Of a stretch of 64,000 nt of DNA, positions 1 through 11,490 are shown piece after piece. The DNA comes from Diadema setosum. Taxonomy: Eukaryota; Echinodermata; Echinoidea; Diadematoida; Diadematidae. Position 1 is the first letter of the stretch; each line of letters begins with the position of its first letter. Location of the stretch: contig CM067075.1 of the NCBI GenBank assembly GCA_033980235.1, positions 191,001 to 255,000 on the forward strand, written 5' to 3'. The notes beneath the pieces were generated by a model. The model searched no databases, had not been told where the DNA came from, and saw only the letters and a program-made list of their open reading frames with translations. The translations under genes and the position numbers were made by a program.

Positions 1-269
1 AAAGTATTGTCACCTCAGTGACATAAAGTCCTCTCCTCTCTTTATAGTGTTGCTCAACACTTTGATCTCCTTCAAGAGTTCTCAGTATGATTAAGATCAT
101 TCCTTATTTCAGCTATATGTAACTTCGACATTACTGATGGAATAATATCCAACTTTGCTTTGGAATATTCTTTTTTTTTTAATTCCTGAAGTAATCATAT
201 ATCACAGCGTCATTTCATTTTCCCTTTTACGTAGAGTTGATGATCCTAAAATCAACTTTTGAAACTCAC
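1..269. other. Intron of GH3 gene A (left edge)
   Basis: AT-rich sequence downstream of the exon 3 donor on the minus strand. I see no further exon or repeat here; the remaining GH3 exons must lie beyond the left edge. Confidence 0.5.
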
Positions 270-369
270 ATATCTTTCTCTCTGATGAATTCAAACAAAA
301 TCTGCTGGACGAGGGGGAGGTAGCCGTTCCTGACGAACTTTGGCCCTGGACCGACACACATGAAGGCCT
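270..369 (-). CDS. GHDC: GH3-domain protein A, exon 3
   Basis: Internal exon of the left GH3-domain gene. On the minus strand it follows an acceptor reading ctgtgttcag and ends at a consensus donor gtgagt. The reading frame enters with 2 bases and leaves with 2; the 1 base left by exon 2 completes a Glu codon. It encodes 32 full codons, including GYLPLVQQILFEFI. In GH3 proteins the matching stretch follows the 'YaasEg' turn and ends in a 'FFEFIP'-like strand. Exon length, splice sites and phase agree. It lies outside the left arm of the inverted repeat, so the arm sits in the intron between exons 2 and 3. The call is inferred from motif resemblance, not from a search. Confidence 0.7.
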
Positions 370-724
370 CTGAACACAGGTAGGCTAGTGTAACCAACGG
401 GAGTCCTGTCGCCAAAAGCGTTGGTGAACAAAACACAACAGTATAATTATGAATGCTTAGAAAGGAACATCTGTTGTTGTATTTGCTGCCATTAAGTAAA
501 CTCAGATTAGTGATTCACGTCTTTCTACGCGTCCTTTGGACTTCGCGATTTTACGTCGTTTGTCTGATGTAAAGACTTCCTCTCAATGAAGGTATGAGGT
601 TGCTATAATAGCACACGACGATGTTGAATTCTCCTGCCAAAATGCCGACTGCTATCTTAGTAAAACTGCATTTCATAAAACACTCTTACACTACAATGCC
701 AGCTTGACAGCATAGGAATTTACC

Positions 725-1200
725 CATATTGTCTAATAGTCACTTTGCCCACTACCCGTACTGTCTAATACCCAACTCGTCTAAGGAGCATTTCGTCTAC
801 AAAACAATTGATCTAATAGCCAAATCGTCTACACTCACAATGTCTATTTGCCATGTCGTCTAATATCTATTTTGTCTACTACTAGTTAGTCTACTCCCAC
901 CTCGTCTACAAGTCATTTAGTCTACATTCACTTTGTCTAGTTATCATATCGTCCAACCCTTAGTTTGTCCATACCCAATATGGTCTATCCTGGTCTACTC
1001 CCAACTCGTCTACTCCCAATTGGTCTACTCCCAACTGGTCTACTACCAACTGGTCTACTCCCAATTGGTCTACTCCCAATTGGTCTACTCCCAAATTGTC
1101 TACTCCCAATTGGTCTATACTCGTCTATACCCAATTGGTGTACTCCCAACTGATATAGTTTTACTCTCAACAATTCACCCAAACTGATCATTTCCATCTG
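725..1200. repeat. 15-bp tandem repeats, outer domain of left foldback copy
   Basis: Head-to-tail array with a core unit close to GGTCTACTCCCAACT (15 bp), tightest at 985-1150 and diverging outward into looser GTCTA-spaced units of 15-20 bp. Open frames through it (Tyr-Ser-Gln-Leu-Val or Leu-Pro-Ile-Gly-Leu repeats) only reflect the 15-bp period and are not genes. Confidence 0.9.
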
Positions 1201-2429
1201 GTCATGCTGATAATGAATATACCACTTTGTCTAGTGTCCAGTCCGTCTCACTGTCATGAACTATTCATATTAAACCCTGCCCTTGATTAGCACAAAAATC
1301 AATATTAGACTATTCTAGTTGTTAATTATTCCGCACATGCTGAATATAAAGACATACTAATCAATGGTGAGACATGACTATCCAGTCTACATTCTGGCCG
1401 TAAAATAACTAAATAATGATAAACTAGCTCAATTACAATCCTCTATCACAAACGAATTGTCAGCAACCCCGCCTTCGAGATACATTGAGCCATTTCCATA
1501 ATCACATTATTTTGGGTCAATTTGAAAATAGGTAGCCTAGGTAAAACAAACCGTTATGTTAGTACTATTCTCGATGTTACATTAGGGCGCAATTCCACAA
1601 AATGTTACCAACAGGATAAACATAATGTAGAGCCATTATCACACCCTTGTGTTTGAAGAAAATGATTTTGAAACATGACGATGACCTCAATATGCATCTC
1701 TCACGACTAAGGATGGATACTCCAAAGCATCGTAAAAAAAAAATGAATCCAGATTCCACATGGAATGGCGCTAGTCACATTTTACTGTTTCCTTGAATAT
1801 CAAGTTTTAATGCATTTAAATCATGTGTTTACAAATGTTATTGTGAACTTAATTTTGATCATTTTTCAAAGATATGCTGAACAGATTTGAATACTGGGTG
1901 GCGGGGCACCTTTGAGCTTATTTAGGGTTCCTCGCGAAACGTGTATTGAGTACATTGCAGGCAAGTAAATTATTCATCTTAGTAGTAGCTATATATTGTG
2001 CATGAATCATATTTTTGTGTATATGTTTCAACTTTTTTTTGTGCATTTAACCGTTTACATACATCAGTACGTGGCAGACAGAATAAAGAATACTGATAAT
2101 GTACTTCTAATGTGTTCCTTTTCATTTTTACCATACTTATGATTGTGTATCAAAGTTGAATGGATGGAGTGTTGAAGTTTGGACATATAAGTGCTGCATG
2201 ATTGCTTCTGACATAAATTACACATCCACCACAAAAATAACACAGCAAGTTTTTCACACTGTGACATTATCTTTTTTTCCTAAAAAATTGTCATAATTAG
2301 AACATAAAATTTTAAACCAAATGAGGCACCAAGAGTGTTCAACCTATTTCACTGGGAAAAGAGAAACTGGATGAAGTAGACTTAAATAACAAAAAAACAA
2401 ACAAACAAACAAACAAACAAACTATAACT

Positions 2430-3035
2430 AGTAGTAGACCAGTTGGGAGTAGACTAGTTGGCAGTAGACGAGTTGGCAGTAGACGAGTTGGCAGCAGATG
2501 AGTTGGCAGTAGACGAGTTTGGTGTAGACCAGTTGGGTGTAGACTAGTTGGGAGTAGACGAATTGGGAGTAGACCACTTGGGTGTAGACGAGTTGGGAGT
2601 AGACCAATTGGGAGTAAACGAGTTGGGAGTAGACCAATTGGGTGTAGACCAGTTGGGGTTAGACCAATTGGGAGTAGACCAGTTGGCAGCAGACCAGTTG
2701 GGAGTAGACTGACTGGTTATTAGACTAATTGACTATTAGACAATGAGTTCTAGACCAATTGGCTATTAGACAAAATGAGCTGTAGACTATTTTATTCATA
2801 GACCTTATGATTAATAGACGAAATGGTCAATAGACATAATGGGTGTTAGACGAAATGTGACTTAGACAAATTGGACATTAGATAAAATGGCTAGTAGACG
2901 AAATGACAATTAGACTTATTGCCATATAGACAAAATGGTTGGTAGACGAGTTGGTAGTAGACGAAGTGAGTTTAGACGAGATGGCATTAGACTAGGTGGA
3001 CAGTGGACAAAGTGGTTGTAGACGAGGTGCCAATT
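2430..3035. repeat. 15-bp tandem repeats, inner domain of left foldback copy
   Basis: The same 15-bp unit in the opposite orientation (read here as GGGAGTAGACCAGTT). With 725-1200 it forms the two inverted ends of one element. An (AAAC)n run sits at the inner edge near 2392-2421. Confidence 0.9.
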
Positions 3036-3286
3036 TACCGTTCACCAGAGAAGAAAATCAATATAATTCGGTTTCTGTTAGGCGTCTACTTTTGCTTATT
3101 AAGGTGAATACCGGTAGAAAGTGTTGACGCTTTCCTTCACAGAGATATGCATGCAAAGCTCTGAAAAGCATGCTTTATTTAAGAAAAAAAAAATGAACCT
3201 TGAATTACACGTTAGCTTCATTAAAAGGGTTTTTTACCGAATGACTCTTAAGCTGCACAAGGCAACTGAACAGACCGGTTTTGTAC

Positions 3287-4315
3287 CTTCAGCATATGTC
3301 TGACTAATCCGCGGCCAGCTTCCAGACGAATCGACGCCATGGACCCCACGAATGCGAGGCCAGATTCTCTGGATAATCCGTCGAAAACCCTTTTCAAACT
3401 CCTTCTCAAGTTGAGCGGCTCTCTTCGGATCGGCTCCGTGACGGGCGAGGTCTTCGGAGAGTTCTCGGCGTATCTCGGCTGGGAGCTTCAGTGCTGGATT
3501 AAGAGTTCCATGCCTTATGTCATAGACGAGTTGTCTCCAGTTGGTTTCCAACATTTTCATGGCACTCTCCAAAAAGTGGACAAACCCCAATACCATGGAA
3601 CCTATATCTGGATCAAGGAGACTAAAAAGTAGCTGCACATATAAAGCTTCATGCAAGGTGGTAATCTTGAATCCAGCTGGAGGAGTGGAGAAGCCACTCA
3701 GACCCCAATCGTACCCTTCAGCGATCGTGGCTCCTGTCTCAATATCTACTCCTGACTTCGTTTTCTGAATTTCTGGTGCAACATATAAGTAGAGGCTCTT
3801 CCTAAGTGCACCAACTTGATAAAGATCATTATAGACATAGTTCAAAATGGCCATGAACTGCATTATGATATCCATTCGTTTAATCTGCGGGATGTATTTG
3901 GATTTGCCTGTTGTTCCAGTTGTCCTGATGTATGACGTAGGCTGACCGTGAATGAGGACGTCTCTCTCACCGTCCATCATTCGATCAACGTAGCTCCGGA
4001 AGTGTTCATAGCTTGTGAGAGGATGTTGCCTGCGAAATTGTTCAAGTGATTTCATCTCTATGAGGCGGTGCTTGCGCCCGTACTCGGTGGCTCCATTTCG
4101 CTTGATTATTTCCCGCAAGAGGCGCTCTTGATGGTACATTGGATTCTTGCAGCGATCAAAAAGCTTATTCAGTTCTCTCTTTCCAAAAAAATTCATTAAA
4201 AAGCTTATAATGAAGTGAGCTGTCACAGTCGTTAAGCTTTGACGATGTGTTGGTTGTTGGATAAGAATCCAGAAATAAAGAAATGCTGTAAGTAGAAGAC
4301 ATGGGCCAAGAGTTC
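3287..4315 (-). CDS. GHDC: GH3-domain protein A, exon 2 (main domain exon)
   Basis: Large exon of a GH3 auxin-responsive-promoter family protein. Plant GH3 enzymes are ANL-fold acyl-amido synthetases; the role of animal GHDC proteins is poorly known. The exon starts after an acceptor tctccctatag at 4316 (2 bases complete a Gly codon) and ends before donor gtacaa at 3286. It encodes 342 full codons. In order I see a hydrophobic segment (LLLTAFLYFWIL, just after the start), a basic linker, the NPMYHQERLL region, the 'PLTSYEHFRSYV' helix, and YIRTTGTTGKSKYIP. The last matches the Ser/Thr/Gly-rich nucleotide-binding loop of GH3/ANL proteins. Near the end IWPRIRGV matches the family 'iWPkL' strand. 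No frameshift or stop is present. An ATG at 4478 upstream in the same frame lies in what I read as intron. Confidence 0.85.
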
Positions 4316-4797
4316 CTATAGGGAGATAAGACAAATATGAAATGAAAGTACTATTTGCAAATAAACATGGAATTGTGTGAAAGAAACTTTCCGATTCGTT
4401 AGCAACAGTGATTAATGAGACATCATTACCAATGAGATAACTATGAGCAAACATCTTCGGACATGGAGATATGGACACTCACGAAGGAGGAATGTCTTAA
4501 AGTAAAACATCATTTCGGGAAAGTATTAGTAATTGCCGTGATTCTCACAGTAAATATTGATATGTTTTTGAAAGATTTATGTTTTGAAAGATCACTTTAA
4601 TCGACAGATTGTCTATGAAAGTATTCAAGTGGTTTGACAATCGTTCATTGAAAGTAGACACAATACAGAGCGGAAACTGCTGAAAGAACAGATTTGTCGC
4701 TCTTGCTGTTTTATTTTATATTCAGCTTCATTTTTGAAGGACAATCACCCTCTGAGTACTCCACGTCTAAATTACTATGTGGACTGCTAGAAATTAC

Positions 4798-4921
4798 CAG
4801 ATATGAGACGAATCCACAGCCTCGGTGAATTAGACAGTGCAGTCCAGAAGAGTAGTCCGGATAAGAGAAATAAAGTGGTGCTCAGTACTCTCAGACGATT
4901 GTAAAGAGAATAGGACGCCAT
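4798..4921 (-). CDS. GHDC: GH3-domain protein A, exon 1 with start codon and membrane anchor
   Basis: Proposed first coding exon: ATG at 4921, 41 codons plus 1 base, then donor gtaatt at 4797. The peptide starts MASYSLYNRLRVLSTT and runs into a hydrophobic stretch (LFLLSGLLFW), a likely signal anchor. Its 1-base overhang joins exactly with the 2-base entry of exon 2 to give ...LISGTLGPCLLL, which places a second hydrophobic segment directly after the first. A membrane-anchored N terminus fits animal GHDC-like proteins. The start choice rests on phase agreement and hydrophobicity. Confidence 0.7.
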
Positions 4922-5351
4922 GATGTTGTGATGTCTTGTAATGTGACTACTTCAACCGAAGGAACCTGAACTAAGGCCAACACAAGAAAGAATGCAGAGT
5001 CACTTGGAGTGAAGTGAACATTTGATACTCAGAGTCTATCAATACAGATCTCATTTTACTCGAACTTCGAAATTAAACATTTCTTCGGTCACACACATCA
5101 CTAGCCAATTGGAGATATAGTCTGACATGATAGATTGCAAAGTCCAGTTTACTTTTCACTGTCACGTCGAAAGATCCATTTACCTGTACTAATGTATTGC
5201 AAGTTCACCTCCTATGTACTTTGTAAACTGTTATCTGTAGGAAGTACAAAGCAAACTTGGGGGTCGTTTGGGTCTCCTGGGGCAAGGTGTCTACCTGCAT
5301 ATTATCTTTCACTGTCAATAATACCAACCAAGTTTGTAGAAGAAAAAAAAT

Positions 5352-5560
5352 ATTATAAATACGCTCCGCAAAAATAAAAAGAAGAGAAAAAAATGTTGAA
5401 ATTTGCCCACTGTTATTCACGCATGGACATTATAAATACGCTCCGCAAAAAAGAAGATAAAGAATTTGAAACTTGCTCATTATTATTCACGCATGGACAG
5501 GTGCTACCCCTGAATCTGGCAAAAAAAAAATGATAAAAAATACGCAAAGCAAAATAAAAC
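5352..5560. repeat. About 77-bp tandem repeat, 2.5 copies
   Basis: The phrase AATACGCTCCGCAAAA followed by ATTCACGCATGGACA recurs at about 5354 and 5432, with a decayed third part (AATACGCAAAGCAAAA) near 5540. It is AT-rich and non-coding. Confidence 0.75.
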
Positions 5561-6472
5561 AAAACTTGAAGTACACGCATTTACTCAGAGCATTTCAGGT
5601 CTTATTGAAGAATATTCGTACTTGAGATCCTCTCTGGGCTTTTATTTGTAGGCTCTTGGACCACATTCGGTGCTCCAGGAGGGAAAGGATTGTTCGTGGT
5701 GCTCACATGATGATGTAATCCCTTTTCGCTCTCTTTTTGTATTTATTGAAATGTTTATACAATGTGTAAACATACCAAAGATTACAGTGCAAAATCATGG
5801 GGCATACATGCACATACAATCATGTACAATCATACATTTTGTGATATCAAACACGTATACACCTACCAATCACAAAGCATATCAACAAAAGAAAATCTTA
5901 TATTTGTGTAAAATAACTATTATTCCAATAATAGGCATTAATCTATAAAGGACACGGACCATTTTTCAAGGTGGGTTCCCAAATTCCCTCTCTTTTGGGC
6001 TATCAAGTACTCTGTTTTTTACTTACATTTTGCCAAGACCACAAAATGTTCAAAAACTAAGAAAGTTTATATATGTAGCTAGCCTCATGCAATATATCAA
6101 TACCGCCAAACATTTTTTTTTTTTTTTTTACGTTGGAAATGTTTGTTCAAAGTGTTATAGATAAATTTGAATCATTGCGTAAAGCCTATGTATTTACTCA
6201 ATTCTATTTTTTAAGTAATGTATGTACATTATTCGTAATAGAAAACAAATGCTGTATTTTAATTTGATATTTCTTCCATGATTAATGCGCTCTGAAACGC
6301 CTGTATGAAGTGCGATATAACTGTTATTCAGCATCATTTTTATTATTACTATTATAGGCCCCCCTCATATAAAAAGAAAATCTGCTCAAAAACTATTTTG
6401 ACATATGAAGAGTTTCTAACCACGTATTTTCCATCCAAGTCCTGTCTCTAACTGTTAATTACCATGTTTATT

Positions 6473-6475
<3 letters not shown>

Positions 6476-6522
<47 letters not shown>
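6476..6522. repeat. (TA)n microsatellite
   Basis: Alternating TA interrupted by a single TGTA. Simple sequence. Confidence 0.95.
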
Positions 6523-6594
6523 ATTGTCCCGTATGTACGGATCCAAAAGGATTATACAGCCAATGTATGTTCACTCGTGTATAGGCTACATAGA

Positions 6595-7080
6595 ATAAGG
6601 ATCGGTCACAAATGCCTTGACGAACTGCTGCTGCTGCTACTGCTGCTACGAACGCCGTACGAACGATTTTTAGACCATTTCGTAAGATCTTCTTAAGAAG
6701 GCCGTACGAAACCAGCGTTCTTAGACCGTTCGTAGACCGTTCGTAAGTTCGTAGCCTGGTCGATTGTCTTGTCGACGATTTTTTTTTAACTTCGTACGAA
6801 ACACTCTCTTCGCAAGGCGGCCGTACGAACGTCGTACGAACATCGTAAGAACAATTAACGCAAGATTTTGTAGGGTCGAGAGACAATTCTAGAAGTCTTA
6901 AATCCTTACGATGATTGTAAGAACGCCTTAAGTTGTTCATAGAGGGCTCCTACGTCTTTCGTAAGAATGCCTTACGAACGGAGATTTGTACGACGTTCTT
7001 ATACGAACAAGTTCTTACGTCGAACAACTCTTCGAGGGTATAATAAGGCGTTCGTATGGGACTCATAAGGCGTAGGTACA
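6595..7080. repeat. Tract dense in CGTACGAA / TTCGTAAG inverted motifs
   Basis: Many short copies of CGTACGAA, CGTAAGAA and their complements (TTCGTACG, TTCTTACG) in both orientations, for example near 6655, 6705, 6720, 6740, 6795, 6820, 6970, 7000 and 7050. A 139-residue minus-strand frame runs through part of it, but its composition is dictated by the motif. It may be a decayed inverted-repeat transposon; I cannot define its ends. Confidence 0.55.
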
Positions 7081-8051
7081 CAATATTTGTGCAATAGTTG
7101 AGTTTTAGGGGTATAAGAGCCAAACGTGCGAAGTTCAAATCTTCACTTTTTTCTGGTGTTCGACCAGAAAGACCATGTTGCATGATTGATGTCCTTGTCG
7201 CTGAGGCGATAAAGATTTGATGCAGCCTTGTCTGTATTGAAGCGTCAAAATTTGTCAAAGGACATACCTACGTACGACAACATACTGCTATGCTATGACA
7301 ACACAGTTACCTACCATGTGCTTTTCGATAACTGGGTCTTGAGAAAGGATATGATTTTTAGGGACAGCTTAAATAAAGAGAGACTAAGATACACATATCA
7401 TGTTTACAAAATATTGTTTCACTGTTACAGGAGTGGTTCACATCATAGAAAGACAGACCGGACGACCAGTTTGAACATGACACAAAGTGTGAATTCCAAT
7501 TTACAAGGTCATATTGATGCGACCGGCGCTGTTCTTCACACCAGTGCAGCTTAGGCCCTTATAAACACAGCATAATTATTCATTTCAAATCCAAGTAGAG
7601 TTGTTTGAAAAGTTACAACGGTCCTGTGTTGCTTGAGAAATGAACTGATACATAAGTTCTTCTTATGATTATACAAAGATACCAATATTTATTTGGTGTG
7701 AGCACCAAACAATATTGCAGTGGCCTTACCCAAATTTAGCCACTCGGATTGACATGTTATATAACTTAATCTTAATCACAATGAATACACCAAACACCAC
7801 TAAATGACATATTAATATGCTGAGATTCTAGGTAAATGACCAGTATGCATTATCTAGTGATCGAATCTTCACGAGCGTTTTGATATATGGTATCCTTATG
7901 CTTCCCATAAAATCACATGTGATCTATGTTGCATTAATTGGCTATTACCAAAACTGCAATTGACTTTTGTATATAGATAAGTTCCATGTCACAAAAAACT
8001 TCATCATTTACACGACATCAAGTCTTTTGCTTTCATGTAGCTTTGAAATAA

Positions 8052-8316
8052 TTGAAGGGGTCGGTGGAATATATATAGTGCTAACCCACACAATAGTCAT
8101 TTTGAGGTAATCGCTGTTGAATATTTGGAAAGTCCATACATTGTACATTAATAAAACATGAATGCATTCCGTTTTTTAACATGTTATAGGTTGAATTCAA
8201 ATAATATGATTATTTTCACGGAGGTTAGATTGAAGGATAAGGATTATGAAAATGCATGTAACTCAATCTTGACAAAAGTGTGGGTCAGCTCTATATTGCA
8301 CTGACCCCTTCAATAT
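8052..8316. mobile_element. MITE with TTGAAGGGGTC ends
   Basis: Left end reads TTGAAGGGGTCGGTG and the right end is its near-perfect complement (CACTGACCCCTTCAA). The pairing continues inward (AATATATATAGTGCTAACCCAC against GTGGGTCAGCTCTATATTG). About 265 bp with no coding capacity, which makes it a small non-autonomous DNA transposon. Confidence 0.7.
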
Positions 8317-8770
8317 CTAATTTGGGATTGTTTAAAACATGAAATGATTATTAGTATCTTTATTATACCTTGCATTAAAAAAAAAGGCAATATATACGCT
8401 AGACACGACGACCGCGCGTACGTCGCATTATATTGAAGCTCGATCACGTTTGCTTGTTCGCACTTCGTACTCCCTCCAGTCATAATCACGTATTATATAA
8501 CGCATAAAGCTAGACACGATTATAAAGTACCCTTGGTTTGGTAATTGTGTTGATATACAAGGGAACGTTGGCCTTTAGACCTACTCTTTTAAATATTGTA
8601 GGTATCTTCATTAGGAAATCTTATAATTTACATTAAATCAATCGCAGCGCGGCCAGCGTCACCACACTCTGAAATTCGTGTAGGATAATGCATGCGAAGA
8701 TCTCATCCTGAATGAGCCTTTGCTCGGATAATGTACCGTACTGTATGTGTGCACAGAAATATGATACCTC

Positions 8771-8778
8771 GAACCCGG
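8771..8778 (+). repeat. 8-bp target site duplication, left copy
   Basis: GAACCCGG directly precedes the foldback terminus GGTAAATTGGCACCTCG, and the same 8 bases follow the other terminus at 11498-11505. Confidence 0.75.
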
Positions 8779-8784
8779 GGTAAA

Positions 8785-9395
8785 TTGGCACCTCGTCTAC
8801 AACCACCCTGTCCACTGTCCACCTAGTCTAATGCCATCTCGTCTAAACTCACTTTGTCTACGTGTAACTACCAACTCGTCTACCAACCATTTTGTCTATA
8901 TTTTTTGTCTAATTGTCATTTCGTCTACTAGCCATTTTATCTAATGTCCAATTTGTCTAAGTCACATTTCGTCTAACACCCATTATGTCTATTGACCATT
9001 TCGTCTATTAATCATAAGGTCTATGAATAAAATAGTCTACAGCTCATTTTGTCTAATAGCCAATTGGTCTAGAACTCATTGTCTAATAGTCAATTAGTCT
9101 AATAACCAGTCAGTCTACTCCCAACTGGTCTGCTGCCAACTGGTCTACTCCCAATTGGTCTAACCCCAACTGGTCTACACCCAATTGGTCTACTCCCAAC
9201 TCGTTTACTCCCAATTGGTCTACTCCCAACTCGTCTACACCCAAGTGGTCTACTCCCAACTCGTCTACTCCCAACTAGTCTACACCCAACTGGTCTACAC
9301 CAAACTCGTCTACTGCCAACTCATCTGCTGCCAACTCGTCTACTGCCAACTCGTCTACTGCCAACTAGTCTACTCCCAACTGGTCTACTACTAGT
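8785..9395. repeat. 15-bp tandem repeats, inner domain of right foldback copy
   Basis: GTCTACTCCCAACTG-type units, most regular at 9115-9395, ending in a (GTTT)n run at 9400-9427. It mirrors 2430-3035. Confidence 0.9.
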
Positions 9396-9621
9396 TATAG
9401 TTTGTTTGTTTGTTTGTTTGTTTGTTTTTTTGTTATTTAAGTCTACTTCATCCAGTTTCTCTTTTCCCAGTGAAATAGGTTGAACACTCTTGGTGCCTCA
9501 TTTGGTTTAAAATTTTATGTTCTAATTATGACAATTTTTTAGGAAAAAAAGATAATGTCACAGTGTGAAAAACTTGCTGTGTTATTTTTGTGGTGGATGT
9601 GTAATTTATGTCAGAAGCAAT

Positions 9622-10183
9622 CATGCAGCACTTATATGTCCAAACTTCAACACTCCATCCATTCAACTTTGATACACAATCATAAGTATGGTAAAAATGA
9701 AAAGGAACACATTAGAAGTACATTATCAGTATTCTTTATTCTGTCTGCCACGTGCTGATGTATGTAAACGGTTAAATGCACAAAAAAGGTTGAAACATAT
9801 ACACAAAAATATGATTCATGTACAATATATAGCTACTACTAAGATGAATAATTTACTTGCCTGCAATGTACTCAATACACGTTTCGCGAGGAACCCTAAA
9901 TAAATAAAGCATTTATATGTCCAAACTTCAACACTCCATCCATTCAACTTTGATACACAATCATAAGTATGGTAAAAATGAAAAGGAACACATTAGAAGT
10001 ACATTATCAGTATTCTTTATTCTGTCTGCCACGTACTGATGTATGTAAACGGTTAAATGCACAAAAAAAGTTGAAACATATACACAAAAATATGATTCAT
10101 GCACAATATATAGCTACTACTAAGATGAATAATTTACTTGCCTGCAATGTACTCAATACACGTTTCGCGAGGAACCCTAAATA
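9622..10183 (+). repeat. 281-bp tandem duplication inside the right foldback copy
   Basis: A segment beginning near AGCACTTATATGTCC recurs 281 bp later almost unchanged (differences such as CACGTGCTG against CACGTACTG). The left arm has one copy. This is a recent duplication specific to this arm. Confidence 0.9.
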
Positions 10184-10919
10184 AGCTCAAAGGTGCCCCG
10201 CCAACCAGTATTCAAATCTGTTCAGCATATCTTTGAAAAATGATCAAAATTAAGTTCACAATAACATTTGTAAACACATGATTTAAATGCATTAAAACTT
10301 GATATTCAAGGAAACAGTAAAATGTGACTAGCGCCATTCCATGTGGAATCTGGATTCATTTTTTTTTTAACAATGCTTTGGAGTATCCATCCTTAGTCGT
10401 GAGAGATGCATATTGAGGTCATCGTCATGTTTCAAAATCATTTTCTTCAAACACAAGGGTGTGATAATGGCTCTACATTATGTTTATCCTGTTGGTAACA
10501 TTTTGTGGAATTGCGCCCTAATGTAACATCGAGAATAGTACTAACATAACGGTTTGTTTTACCTAGGCTACCTATTTTCAAATTGACCCAAAATAATGTG
10601 ATTATGGAAATGGCTCAATGTATCTCGAAGGCGGGGTTGCTGACAATTCGTTTGTGATAGAGGATTGTAATTGAGCTAGTTTATCATTATTTAGTTATTT
10701 TACGGCCAGAATGTAGACTGGATAGTCATGTCTCACCATTGATTAGTATGTCTTTATATTCAGCATGTGCGGAATAATTAACAACTAGAATAGTCTAATA
10801 TTGATTTTTGTGCTAATCAAGGGCAGGGTTTAATATGAATAGTTCATGACAGTGAGACGGACTGGACACTAGACAAAGTGGTATATTCATTATCAGCATG
10901 ACCAGATGGAAATGATCAG

Positions 10920-11490
10920 TTTGGGTGAATTGTTGAGAGTAAAACTATATCAGTTGGGAGTACACCAATTGGGTATAGACGAGTATAGACCAATTGGGAG
11001 TAGACAATTTGGGAGTAGACCAATTGGGAGTAGACCAATTGGGAGTAGACCAGTTGGTAGTAGACCAGTTGGGAGTAGACCAATTGGGAGTAGACGAGTT
11101 GGGAGTAGACCAGGATAGACCATATTGGGTATGGACAAACTAAGGGTTGGACGATATGATAACTAGACAAAGTGAATGTAGACTAAATGACTTGTAGACG
11201 AGGTGGGAGTAGACTAACTAGTAGTAGACAAAATAGATATTAGACGACATGGCAAATAGACATTGTGAGTGTAGACGATTTGGCTATTAGATCAATTGTT
11301 TTGTAGACGAAATGCTCCTTAGACGAGTTGGGTATTAGACAGTACGGGTAGTGGGCAAAGTGACTATTAGACAATATGGGTACTGGACAAAACGAGTTGT
11401 AGACCAAATGGGTATTAGACGAATCAGTAATATACGATATGCCAGTAGACCAATTGGAAAATAGACGTAGTGGCTGTAGACGAGGTCACT
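10920..11490. repeat. 15-bp tandem repeats, outer domain of right foldback copy
   Basis: Units in the GGGAGTAGACCAATT orientation at 10945-11120, with looser GTAGAC-spaced units out to the element end. It mirrors 725-1200 but keeps about 117 bp of terminus that the left copy has lost. Confidence 0.9.

Larger units (their letters stand above)
534..3039. repeat. Left arm of large inverted repeat
   Basis: Reverse complement of 8779-11895. The outer part (534 to about 716) is ordinary non-repetitive sequence, shared with 11710-11895. The inner part (about 717-3039) is a foldback-type element lacking one end. Against the right arm it lacks about 326 bp, matching 11380-11706, with the trinucleotide TAC at both edges of the gap; this looks like a microhomology deletion. 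It also has one copy, not two, of a 281-bp internal segment. The inner edge of the arm falls exactly on the element terminus at 3039. Confidence 0.9.
370..3286 (-). other. Intron 2 of GH3 gene A, filled by a foldback element
   Basis: A 2.9-kb intron implied by the exon 2 donor and the exon 3 acceptor. Almost all of it (534-3039) is the left arm of the large inverted repeat. The remaining sequence shows no coding potential. Confidence 0.6.
4922..8770. other. Gene-poor loop between the inverted arms, upstream of GH3 gene A
   Basis: Upstream flank of GH3 gene A. It holds a short 77-bp tandem repeat (5352-5560), a (TA)n run (6476-6522), a palindrome-rich CGTACGAA tract (6595-7080) and a MITE (8052-8316). 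Other open frames are short and show no family resemblance or flanking splice signals. Confidence 0.5.

Noticed and set aside
933..1197. Open frames of repeated Tyr-Ser-Gln-Leu-Val or Leu-Pro-Ile-Gly, resembling a silk- or structural-type repeat protein
   Set aside because: A 15-bp tandem repeat keeps several frames open on both strands at once. The same frames appear in all four arrays of the foldback element, with no splice context or start region.
4316..4478. ATG at 4478 as the start of the GH3 protein
   Set aside because: A good acceptor at 4316 and an upstream ATG exon (4921-4798) with matching phase and a membrane segment give a better model; the 4478 extension has no family resemblance.
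6521..6940. 139-codon minus-strand frame
   Set aside because: Its Arg/Thr-rich content is dictated by the CGTACGAA motif tract, and several frames are open at once.
9115..9395. Regular short repeats as a CRISPR array
   Set aside because: Units are contiguous 15-mers without unique spacers, and the genome is clearly eukaryotic.
9555..10184. Short plus-strand frames in the centre of the foldback element as a transposase
   Set aside because: They are 67-71 codons, duplicated by the 281-bp repeat, and lack any catalytic motif.
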